Origin: Candidatus Dadabacteria bacterium
GTDB lineage: Bacteria; Desulfobacterota_D; UBA1144; Nemesobacterales; Nemesobacteraceae
Assembly (NCBI GenBank): GCA_022827275.1
Contig: JAJDTG010000011.1
Location: 1-64,000 of the forward strand
Direction of reading: 5' to 3'
DNA: 64,000 bases
Below the pieces are notes generated by a model that was not told where the DNA came from, searched no databases, and worked only from the letters and a program-made list of their open reading frames with translations. This document shows positions 8,461 through 16,083 of the stretch, piece after piece. Both the position numbers and the translations under genes were made by a program. Every line of letters starts with the position of its first letter. Position 1 is the stretch's first letter.

Positions 8461-9818
8461 TAGCCCTCTTCGGTTACCTTTTTTATGGAGAGATAAGTCG
8501 CCCGCAAAAGCTTCGAGAGATCATCCATCTCGATTCCCACGGGAGGCATTAGCACGACCACGTCCCCGAGCGGTCTTATCAAAACCTCGTGCGAGAGCGC
8601 CTCCTCTGCTACCCGCCACCCCATTCTCTCCCCAGCCTCGTAGGGTTTCTTAGTCTTTTTGTCGCTTACAAGCTCGATTCCGACCATAAGCCCCTTGTTT
8701 CTCACGTTTCCGACGTGGGAGAGACCCTCGAACTCTCGAAGTTCGTCTTCCAGAAACCCAATTTTTTCGGAAAGGGAAGCCAAGGTGTCGTTATTTCGAA
8801 AGGCCTCAAGATTGCCCGTAGCAGCCGCACACGAAAGAGGGTTTCCGGAGTAGCTGTGTCCGTGAAAGAAAGTCCTGAACTCCTCGTAGTCCCCCAGAAA
8901 TTCCTCGTAGATCTCGTCGGTGGTTATTGTCGCCGAAAGCGGAAGGTACCCCCCGGTCATTCCCTTTCCGAGAACCATCATGTCGGGCATCACGCCGTCG
9001 TGTTCGCACGCGAACATCTTGCCGGTTCTGCCAAAACCGGTCGCCACCTCGTCAACTATCATAAGCACGTCGTAGCGAGTGCAGTATTCTCTCACTTTTG
9101 CGAGATATCCGTCTGGAGCTACCACCATTCCTCCCGCAGCCTGAACGCATGGCTCCAGTATGACGGCGGCTATCTCCTCGTGGTTCTCCCTTAGTATTTC
9201 TCCCATCTCGTCCGCACACGCAATCCCGCATCCCGGCCAGGTCTTTCCGAGCGGACACCTGTAGCAGTAATAGGAAGGAGCCCTGAAGGTCTTGAAGAGA
9301 AGCGGTGAGAAAGCCTTGTGGAAAATATCGATTCCCCCGACCGAGACGGCCCCCAGAGTGTCACCGTGATAACCGTTATCAAGGCACAAGAACGCTTTTT
9401 TCTCCGGCTTGCCTTTGTGCGACCAGTACTGAAACGCCATCTTGAGCGCAACCTCAACGGCACTTGCCCCGTCGCCCGAGTAAAAGACCTTCTTAAGTCC
9501 CGGCGGGCAGATCTCCACAAGTTCTTTGGCAAGTTCCGCCGCGGGGGGATTGGTTATACCGAGAAGTGTGCTGTGGCTTACCATCTCAAGCTGTTTTTTT
9601 ATGGCCCCGTCGATCTCAGGCACCGCGTGGCCGTGGATGTTGACCCAGAGAGATGAAACGCCGTCTATGTATTTTTTTCCCTCGGAATCTATTAAGTAGG
9701 AACCCTCCGCGCGCTCGATCACTATGGGGTCCTTGCGCGCATAGTCCTTCATCTGGGTAAAGGGGTGCCAAACGAATTCCCTGTCGTAGGACCCTATCTG
9801 TTTTGATCTGTCGCTCAT
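8460..9818 (-). CDS. bioA: Adenosylmethionine-8-amino-7-oxononanoate aminotransferase
   Basis: A 452-residue class III PLP aminotransferase that converts the BioF product to 7,8-diaminononanoate with S-adenosylmethionine as amino donor. Visible marks are WHPFTQM near residue 17 (typical of BioA), GYHGDTLGA at 149-157, DEVATGFGRTG at 256-266, and the PLP lysine Lys285 in LGKGMTGG. It is the middle gene of bioB-bioA-bioF, 65 bp after bioB and overlapping bioF. bioD and bioC are not in the window. Confidence 0.95.
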   Translation of the reverse strand: MSDRSKQIGSYDREFVWHPFTQMKDYARKDPIVIERAEGSYLIDSEGKKYIDGVSSLWVNIHGHAVPEIDGAIKKQLEMVSHSTLLGITNPPAAELAKELVEICPPGLKKVFYSGDGASAVEVALKMAFQYWSHKGKPEKKAFLCLDNGYHGDTLGAVSVGGIDIFHKAFSPLLFKTFRAPSYYCYRCPLGKTWPGCGIACADEMGEILRENHEEIAAVILEPCVQAAGGMVVAPDGYLAKVREYCTRYDVLMIVDEVATGFGRTGKMFACEHDGVMPDMMVLGKGMTGGYLPLSATITTDEIYEEFLGDYEEFRTFFHGHSYSGNPLSCAAATGNLEAFRNNDTLASLSEKIGFLEDELREFEGLSHVGNVRNKGLMVGIELVSDKKTKKPYEAGERMGWRVAEEALSHEVLIRPLGDVVVLMPPVGIEMDDLSKLLRATYLSIKKVTEEG

Positions 9819-9883
9819 CTCGGTCCGTAAGAGGCACAGGATGCCTCAAGAGAAAAGAATATCATGAAAACGCCGCGGGGGGA

Positions 9884-10873
9884 CTAGTTGAGAATTTCCT
9901 TTCTGACCGGCATCTGCAAATCATCAAGCATCCGGAGGTCTTCCTTAGGCGTGCGCCCGGGAGTGGTTAGGTAGTTGCCGAGGATCATGGCGTTTGCCCC
10001 GGCCACAAGTCCCATGGCCTGGAGATCCCTCAGCGTCACTTCCCTTCCCCCAGCCGTCATTATTATCTTGTCCGGAAGCACAAGCCTGAAAATCGAAATG
10101 GTCCTTACGGCTTCAAGCGGCTGTATGGTCTCAAGGTTCTCAAACGGGGTTCCGGGTCTTGGGTCAAGGAAGTTTATAGGGACCCAGGTGGGGTCAAGAT
10201 CCCTTATCTCGAAGGCAAACTCTACTCTCTGGGCGATCGTCTCTCCCATGCCTAGTATTCCGCCCGAGCAGAGATTCATTCCCGTTTCTTTTACCAGGAG
10301 AGCGGTCTTCAGCCTGTCATCGTAGCTGTGGGTTGTGCATATGCTGGGGAAATGGCTCCTGCAGGTCTCAATGTTGTGATTGTACCTCCACACCCCGTGA
10401 TCCCTGAGCTCGTAGGCCTGTTCCCTGGTAAGATCCCCCAGTGAACATCCGACCTTGAGATTAGTTTCCGCGCAGAGAAGATCAACGGCCTCTAGAACCT
10501 TCTTGAATATCCTCGGCGTCGGGCCCTTGGCGCTTATGACTATGCAGAAATCCATGGCGCCCATCTTCTCCGCCTGCCTGGCAGCTCCGAGTATTCTCTC
10601 CGCTGCCATAAGCGGATGGGCTTCGACCTCAGTATCGAAATGGGCCGACTGGGAGCAAAAAGAGCAGTCCTCGGGACAGTTCCCCGTCTGGGCACTTATT
10701 ATAGAGCGCAGAAACACCCCGTCGCCCTTGTACTTGAGGGTCACTTTTCTCGCAAGAGATATGAGTTCTGAAAGCCGCTCCCCGGAAAGTTCCGTGAGTG
10801 CGAGAGCGTCTTCAAAGGTTATCTCTTCTTCTTTTTCAAGAAGTTTTTCTGAAACTACATCAAGAATGTCTAT
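9884..10873 (-). CDS. bioB: Biotin synthase, start codon non-canonical or mis-sequenced
   Basis: A radical SAM enzyme that inserts sulfur into dethiobiotin. The CxxxCxxC cluster motif is in CPEDCSFC, and the protein ends in a normal BioB carboxyl region. The first ATG/GTG/TTG in frame is GTG 10744 (286 aa), but about 43 codons upstream of it are in frame and read like the conserved BioB N-terminal helices (FEDALALTELSGERLSELI). A GAGG (10886-10883) sits nine bases before ATA 10873, and an ATT lies two codons later. Starting at ATA gives 329 residues, the normal family length. Either a rare ATA/ATT start is used or one base differs from ATG. Confidence 0.82.
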   Translation of the reverse strand: MDILDVVSEKLLEKEEEITFEDALALTELSGERLSELISLARKVTLKYKGDGVFLRSIISAQTGNCPEDCSFCSQSAHFDTEVEAHPLMAAERILGAARQAEKMGAMDFCIVISAKGPTPRIFKKVLEAVDLLCAETNLKVGCSLGDLTREQAYELRDHGVWRYNHNIETCRSHFPSICTTHSYDDRLKTALLVKETGMNLCSGGILGMGETIAQRVEFAFEIRDLDPTWVPINFLDPRPGTPFENLETIQPLEAVRTISIFRLVLPDKIIMTAGGREVTLRDLQAMGLVAGANAMILGNYLTTPGRTPKEDLRMLDDLQMPVRKEILN

Positions 10874-10910
10874 TTTTGGTTGCCTCTGAGTCCTGAGTCT
10901 AGGGGAATCT

Positions 10911-10938
10911 AGGTTACAGAAACGGGCGGGGTTGTCAA
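10911..10938 (-). promoter_or_regulatory. Sigma70-type promoter of the bioBAF operon
   Basis: On the minus strand TTGACA (10938-10933) and TAACCT (10916-10911) are separated by 16 bp. The predicted start of transcription lies about 30 bases before the proposed bioB start. I did not recognise a BirA operator. Confidence 0.6.
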
Positions 10939-11464
10939 ACCAGGCCGCCTGCGGGCGATGGGCCGTTTAGTCGGGCATCCGAAAGTGCGTTTGCCGGATT
11001 CTCCGCGGAGCGAACTATCCTGCCGCCGCTTTTCCGCATGAAACACTCGACCCGGAGGTTAAGGGAAAGGCCGGAGGAGTTTTGGGGTGCCTGTATGCAT
11101 GATGGAAGATCAGCGCAAGTTCATTCCAGGTTGCAGTGTGATGCAGGAGGAACAGGATGTGGATATGGCAGGGAACTGTTCATTTAGTCCTCTCAATGTT
11201 ATATTGGTAATAAAAATCCTTGCTGGCTGACTAGTTGTCGTTGGACCGCTCTCAAAGTCCCCAGTAAAGCGCCAAGCAACGCCTTTCGAATTTAACTCTT
11301 AAGTCTTTGCCAAAGCAGGCGTGAGAGATGGAGAAAACAATTTCAGGCGAAGAAAAATGTTTTTACAATACGGGCTTGGAATGCAGTATCAGGTTTAGCA
11401 ACACCTTGCCGTTGACGAACCGCAACGACAATCCTTGGCACTGTCAAGGCGAGAGGTTCGCAGG
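10939..11464. other. Intergenic region between bioB and the SulP gene
   Basis: About 525 bp between divergent genes. Only short open frames without family resemblance are present. No RNA gene, repeat or clear promoter for the SulP gene was found. Confidence 0.5.
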
Positions 11465-13699
11465 ATGAAATCGTCTCCCATGCATATTCTCGGCGGGCTA
11501 CATTCCAAGATATTCTCCTCGCTGTCGCTTCCGGCACTGTCGGCCGGGATCACCTCGGGTCTCAGTCTGCTGGTCATTGAAGTTGCCTTTGGAACATTTA
11601 TATTCTCCGGAGCGCTGGTCCCTTATTCCTCCCAAGGCATCGGCCTGATACTGTTCGGAAACTTCGCCGCGTGCCTGCTCATCGCTCTTGCAGGCGGGTA
11701 CCGCGGTACGATCGCAGGGCTCTCTCCCATGCTTGTGCCCGTGATGGCGACCATTGCGGCCACGATGAAGGCGGATGCCCAGGCACTCTTCGTGACCACG
11801 GCGTGCGCGCTGATAATCAGTGCCGTGGTGACGGGGATATTCTATCTTCTGGTCGGTCGGTTCCGAATTGCCAACCTGCTGCGCTTCATCCCGTATCCGG
11901 TGGCGGTAGGATTCGTGGCCGGGATCGGGGGGATTGTCTGCCTGGCAGCCTTGTCCCTGATGGGGGTAAACCTGGATTGGCAGGCAACGGGGCTGCTGGA
12001 GCCAACTGTGCTTTGGAAATGGTTCCCTGGCGTCGCCTATGGGATAATCTTGTATGGTGCCATCAGGCGCTGGGAAAATCCCCTGATCCTGCCGGCAAGC
12101 GTTCTGCTCGCAATCGCCGCGTACCATCTCGCTCTTTCCGCCCTCGGGATTTCCGGCGCCGAGGCCAGGGCGGAGGGACTGCTTCTTGTCAGCACGGCCA
12201 AGGGGAGCCTGTGGTGGCCAGCGTTGTGGCCGGCCGACTTCACACACGTGGATTGGCCCGCGATCGTCGGACAGATACCAAACATGATGATGCTTGTCCT
12301 TATTGCTCTTATCTGCATCATTGTGGATATCGCCGGACTCGAGGTTGCCGTGGATGAGGATCTGGACTGGAACCGTGAGTTCCGGGCGACAGGCCTTGGC
12401 AGTATCGTTGCCGGATTCGGCGGGGGGACGGTGGCGAACATCATCGTTTCCGCATCGCTCCGCAGCAAGCTCTTCCGCGCTACCACCAGAATGACAGGAG
12501 TAATCGCAGCCTGCGTCGTCGGGGGTGCGCTTTTGTTTGGCGACAAAATGCTGGAACTGGTGCCGACCGCGTTTGTCGGCGGCATGCTGGTCTTCGCCGG
12601 TCTGATTATGCTGGACCAGGGGCTGGTGAAGAGCCGAGAACGCCTGCCCGGGCCGGAATACGCAATCATTCTCTTGATCTTCGTCGTCATCCTCTTTTTC
12701 GGCCTGCTCGAGGGCGTGGGCGCCGGCGCGGTGGCCACCCTAGTGTTCTTCGCCGTGCGTCTCAGCCGGGTGAATACGATCGCATCGCACTTCACCGCGC
12801 GCGAGCATCGGAGTAACAAGGCCCGCTCGGTCCCCGATCGTGCCATCCTCCTAGCGGAAGGCGACCAGGTGCAGGCGTACCAGCTTCAGGGATACATCTT
12901 CTTCGGCAGTGCCAGCATCTTGGCCAACCGTCTCAAGAAGGCTCTCGACGGCCCGCCGCGGCCTGCCTGCCTGATGATTGACTTCTCCGACGTTTCCGGG
13001 TTCGACTTCTCGGCGGTGAGCGTGGTTGCCCGATTCGTCCAGCGGGCAAACGCAGCGGGGGTGCGTGTGATCTTGAGCGGTCTTTCAGAGAAACTGCGGT
13101 TCAGTTTGGAGAGGAACATCGCTCCTTCGGTGTTTGCGGAGTTGTGGCTGGAATCGAACGCCGACCACGGCTTGGAGCGCTGCGAGGATCTCATCATCGC
13201 GGCGTGGAAGGCGGATGCGGCCACGATGGAGCAACAGCACGCCTCGTTGCTGGAACACACTGTTGACGACCTTGAGCGCTATCTGGAGCGACAGGTTCGC
13301 TTCGAGGACCTCATCGAAGCACTTCGGCCATGGCTGATCCCCCGGAATTATGCCGCCGAGGATATCATCGCAGGACCGGATGTCTCAAGCGAGGGCCTGC
13401 AATTATTGTTATCGGGCCATGCCTCCGTCTACGATTCCGCAGGTCTGCGACTCCACCAGTGCGGCCCCGGTGACGCGATCTGGCCGTCCAATCCGGCAGC
13501 TGACACGGAAGCAACGATAGTTGCAGACGAAGCATGTACCACGATGCTGCTCACCCCCAACGCCCGGAGTTGGATGGAAAAACACGAACAGGGATTGGCA
13601 ATCGAGTTGTATCGATACATGCTTGCCGAGCACTTCAAAGCTGAGGTGGACGAGAGCATACCCCAGAATGAGACAATCGGTCGGGAGGACTCCACGTGA
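11465..13699 (+). CDS. SulP-family anion transporter with STAS and C-terminal regulatory-like domains
   Basis: A 744-residue inner-membrane protein. Residues about 15-430 form the SulP transport core with many hydrophobic segments. A STAS domain follows at roughly 465-560 (CLMIDFSDVSGFD block). From about 610 to 710 there is a region resembling a cyclic-nucleotide-binding beta-barrel. SulP proteins carry sulfate, bicarbonate or other anions. ATG 11465 is preferred over the upstream TTG 11435 because an AGAGG lies just ahead. Isoleucine is mostly ATC and leucine mostly CTG, unlike the ATA-rich neighbours, which suggests transfer. The stop overlaps the next start. Confidence 0.85.
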   Translation: MKSSPMHILGGLHSKIFSSLSLPALSAGITSGLSLLVIEVAFGTFIFSGALVPYSSQGIGLILFGNFAACLLIALAGGYRGTIAGLSPMLVPVMATIAATMKADAQALFVTTACALIISAVVTGIFYLLVGRFRIANLLRFIPYPVAVGFVAGIGGIVCLAALSLMGVNLDWQATGLLEPTVLWKWFPGVAYGIILYGAIRRWENPLILPASVLLAIAAYHLALSALGISGAEARAEGLLLVSTAKGSLWWPALWPADFTHVDWPAIVGQIPNMMMLVLIALICIIVDIAGLEVAVDEDLDWNREFRATGLGSIVAGFGGGTVANIIVSASLRSKLFRATTRMTGVIAACVVGGALLFGDKMLELVPTAFVGGMLVFAGLIMLDQGLVKSRERLPGPEYAIILLIFVVILFFGLLEGVGAGAVATLVFFAVRLSRVNTIASHFTAREHRSNKARSVPDRAILLAEGDQVQAYQLQGYIFFGSASILANRLKKALDGPPRPACLMIDFSDVSGFDFSAVSVVARFVQRANAAGVRVILSGLSEKLRFSLERNIAPSVFAELWLESNADHGLERCEDLIIAAWKADAATMEQQHASLLEHTVDDLERYLERQVRFEDLIEALRPWLIPRNYAAEDIIAGPDVSSEGLQLLLSGHASVYDSAGLRLHQCGPGDAIWPSNPAADTEATIVADEACTTMLLTPNARSWMEKHEQGLAIELYRYMLAEHFKAEVDESIPQNETIGREDST

Positions 13700-13986
13700 T
13701 GACTCCGGGTAGTGTATCGAGGGCGATGAAGGCAGCTGGAGTTTTCGCACTGGTCTTGGGACTGTGTGCCCTCTTGGCGGCGCAGGATCTGTCGCCTAAC
13801 ATCATCCTAGCGGGCAAGTCTATACCGGAGGCAGCTTCGGCACAGGCAGGGATCTCAGAGCGACTGCCTGACATTCTCCGGGAGGTGCCTTCTCCCTCGG
13901 GTTCCCGCCACACCTGCCTGAGGCGGGGACGGAACAGTTCCCACGGGATAATCGCGTTGAGTTTGACCAAAGGGTCTTTCTTGTGA
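13699..13986 (+). pseudogene. Small exported protein gene, broken by an IS5-like fragment
   Basis: ATG 13699 overlaps the SulP stop (TGATG), implying coupling. About 35 residues form a signal peptide (hydrophobic core ALVLGLCALLAAQ), followed by about 20 plausible residues. From about 13870 the frame runs antisense through a transposase fragment and ends at 13986. The original protein was probably a periplasmic partner of the transporter, and only its N-terminus remains. I do not recognise a family. Confidence 0.5.
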
Positions 13987-14033
13987 TCCAGCTTCACGTA
14001 CCTGCCCTCTTCTCCAAAATCCAGTTGTTCCAC
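13870..14033 (-). mobile_element. N-terminal fragment of an IS5-family-like transposase
   Basis: The minus strand encodes about 50 residues beginning MEQLDFGEEGRY and continuing through DPLVKLNAIIPWELFRP and RLRQVW. This is the usual N-terminal pattern of IS5-type transposases. The reading frame then passes antisense into the neighbouring small gene, and no DDE core is present. Confidence 0.65.
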
Positions 14034-14084
14034 TTTCCTGCCTCCGGCTTTACTCTATCTACGCCTTCCGCCCTGCAATTTGAC

Positions 14085-14094
14085 GGGGGGGGGG
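14085..14094 (+). repeat. Run of ten Gs upstream of Cache copy 2
   Basis: It lies at the outer edge of the IS5-like fragment and about 17 bp upstream of the presumed -35 of copy 2. It is the same length as the tract inside copy 1. Confidence 0.85.
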
Positions 14095-14110
14095 TATGTA
14101 GATATACTTT

Positions 14111-14140
14111 TTTACTGTTTAAAGTTTAACTGAATATACA
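14111..14140 (+). promoter_or_regulatory. Candidate promoter of Cache copy 2
   Basis: TTTACT (14111-14116) and TATACA (14135-14140) are separated by 18 bp. The start codon is about 60 bp downstream, behind GGGAGGG. Confidence 0.45.
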
Positions 14141-14198
14141 GGGATATTTTTAGAGATGCCTTATAGTTACAACAAATTTTATGGGAGGGACAATCAGG

Positions 14199-15617
14199 AT
14201 GAAGTTTAGAACATACGGAATGATTTTGAGCCTGCTTTTTGCGCTGGGGATTGTTTTTTCGTTCGGCATTGAGGCATCCGCAGATCACCCAGGGGGCACT
14301 GAGACCAAGACTGCGGCAGACACCAAAATCACAAGTGAGACAGATGTGAGGGCCTTTCTTGATCATATAATAGAATACTATAATGATAGTTACATCGCGG
14401 AAGATTCCCGCAATGAACAGGACAGGAAATTGGCAGTATACGGCAGGCAGATCAGGGAAGAAGGAACCTACAAAGACTCCGATACCAACATGTACAGCAT
14501 GGGAATAAACGAAGATGGGATTGTGACGAATCACCCGAGATATCCCAGTCTGTACGGTTACAAGTTTGTTTCGGATGCACCGGGTTCGGCGGTGGCGAGC
14601 ACCATACAAGATTTAATAAGCGCATCGGGTCTTGATAAGATGGAATGCAAAATGTATGGCGCTGAGGAAAGATGGGCCTGCGCAATCGAAGTGGACTCTC
14701 CTTCCGGAAAGGTGACTGTAATAGCCGGTCTTCATCACGCAGAAAATGACTCGGCTTTTATATTCCCTGACTGCACAGACTTGTTACGCGATAACTATAC
14801 TTCCGCTATGGAAGTTACTGATAAAGAAAGTCTCAAAAATTATGTAGAAGATGTTATTAAGATATCCGGAGATCTGCTAACCAAGGTTGGGACAGACCTT
14901 TTTATGGAACATCCAGGTATTTTCACAGCGGTCTTGGGACGTAATGCGACAGATGAACAAATAGCCGAAGCTGGAAAGTTGACATCTCAAAGACTCTTTC
15001 AGAAAATCGCCTGCTTAAGCAATGAAGACCCCAGCAGGGGCCCGGTTCTCAATCACGGAGCAATATACAGCTTTATCATGGGTACGGACCCGGCCGCCAC
15101 CGTGCTCATTAACGGGAATAACCCTGCTCTAAACGGCCTCGACCTTCAAGTGAATGACCCGAACCCCATTGGTGGAGCGAAAGCGAATATCGCAGAACTG
15201 ATTCACGATGCGGTAACAGATGACCAGGGAGAGTTAAAACTTGGACCAGGAGACGGAGCATTCGTTGAATACCACTGGGACGACCCCACAACCGACGCCG
15301 ACAACAACGAGGGCTGGTTTGAGAGGCAGGAGGTTCCCGGCAATTCGCGCAAGATAAGTTACGTCAGGGCAGCAGACATAAACGTACCTCTACCTGGGTT
15401 AGGCCAAATTGGCCCCCCCGCTATCTACATCTTCGGTTCCGGAATTTATCCAATGGATAGTGGAGACGGCGGTGATGGAGATGGCGGTGATGGAGACGGC
15501 GGTGACGGTGGATGCGCCATAGCAGGAGTCGGCAATACGTCTCAGGCCACCTTGCTCAACCTGCTTCTGACAGCGTCCGTTCTGTTCTCGGTAGTTTTTC
15601 TGAGAAGACGTATTTAG
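14199..15617 (+). CDS. Cache-CTERM surface protein, copy 2 (intact)
   Basis: A 472-residue secreted protein. ATG 14199 lies ten bases after GGGAGGG; an ATG at 14181 would overlap that site. The signal peptide occupies residues 1-27. Cache-like domain 1 (about 45-185) has the IVTNHPRYPSLYGY strand-turn and VIAGLHHAENDSAF. Cache-like domain 2 (about 285-410) shows NGNNPALNGLDL, YHWDDPTTDADN, SYVRAAD and YIFGSGIY. A Gly-Asp linker built on three 15-bp repeats leads to GGCAIAG, one hydrophobic helix and LRRRI. Such tails are cut and replaced by surface-sorting intramembrane proteases. There is no kinase, HAMP or methyl-accepting domain. A role in extracellular ligand binding is inferred. Confidence 0.75.
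   Translation: MKFRTYGMILSLLFALGIVFSFGIEASADHPGGTETKTAADTKITSETDVRAFLDHIIEYYNDSYIAEDSRNEQDRKLAVYGRQIREEGTYKDSDTNMYSMGINEDGIVTNHPRYPSLYGYKFVSDAPGSAVASTIQDLISASGLDKMECKMYGAEERWACAIEVDSPSGKVTVIAGLHHAENDSAFIFPDCTDLLRDNYTSAMEVTDKESLKNYVEDVIKISGDLLTKVGTDLFMEHPGIFTAVLGRNATDEQIAEAGKLTSQRLFQKIACLSNEDPSRGPVLNHGAIYSFIMGTDPAATVLINGNNPALNGLDLQVNDPNPIGGAKANIAELIHDAVTDDQGELKLGPGDGAFVEYHWDDPTTDADNNEGWFERQEVPGNSRKISYVRAADINVPLPGLGQIGPPAIYIFGSGIYPMDSGDGGDGDGGDGDGGDGGCAIAGVGNTSQATLLNLLLTASVLFSVVFLRRRI
15462..15506 (+). repeat. Three 15-bp tandem repeats encoding the Gly-Asp linker
   Basis: Units at 15462-15476, 15477-15491 and 15492-15506 differ by one base each. Each encodes GDGGD in phase, so copy-number change would lengthen or shorten the linker without shifting the frame. 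Confidence 0.8.
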
Positions 15618-15660
15618 TCGGAAACTGAGTTTCCCCGGAAGCTTTTTCCGGAACTTATAG

Positions 15661-15721
15661 CTGGTTATCGAGGGCGGTTTTCACAAACAAGCTGATGCCG
15701 CCCCCGATAATCAGTTTTTTT
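15661..15721 (+). terminator. Rho-independent terminator of Cache copy 2
   Basis: A 17-bp stem with two mismatches (15661-15677 with 15698-15714), a 20-base loop, and seven Ts after it. Confidence 0.85.
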
Positions 15722-15972
15722 GACATTCAACAACACCTCTTCCCCTTTCAAGACAAGAAAGTAAAAGAATCAGCAGGAGTGCTGTTTCCCAACTTGGGAA
15801 ACGGCAAGGCGCAACCCTTCTTGTTGACCCAGCAAATCAGACACGCCGAGCCAGAAACCGCAGTAAAAATCCCGATATTTTTGCGAAATCTCCAAGAGGT
15901 TAACGCATAAATTTCTTCCTTTCGCGCACCATTACATCGGAATCGATATCGCACCGGAAACCGGGTTTCTTC
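15722..15972. other. Intergenic region between Cache copies 2 and 3
   Basis: Apart from a short inverted repeat (TTTCCCAACTTGGGAAA near 15785), I see no gene or RNA. Short open frames on both strands have no recognisable content. Confidence 0.45.
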
Positions 15973-16001
15973 TTGCAACTCAGGCATCTATGCAATAAAA
16001 T
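15973..16001 (+). promoter_or_regulatory. Candidate promoter of Cache copy 3
   Basis: TTGCAA (15973-15978) and TAAAAT (15996-16001) are separated by exactly 17 bp. The leader to ATG 16084 is about 75 bases and includes the palindrome TTAACGAATTGTTAA. Confidence 0.55.
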
Positions 16002-16083
16002 CTGAATCAAGGATTAACGAATTGTTAAGTCTTAATGAGTGTCGATATGACAGAAATCTTTACTTGAAGGAGGAATCTTCAGA

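Noticed and set aside
11498-12846. Two long minus-strand frames inside the SulP gene
   Set aside because: Composition is Arg/Gly/Pro rich with no domain, as expected opposite a GC-rich gene.
15722-15972. Short frames of 71 and 79 codons between Cache copies 2 and 3
   Set aside because: Overlapping on opposite strands, no ribosome binding sites, no recognisable family.
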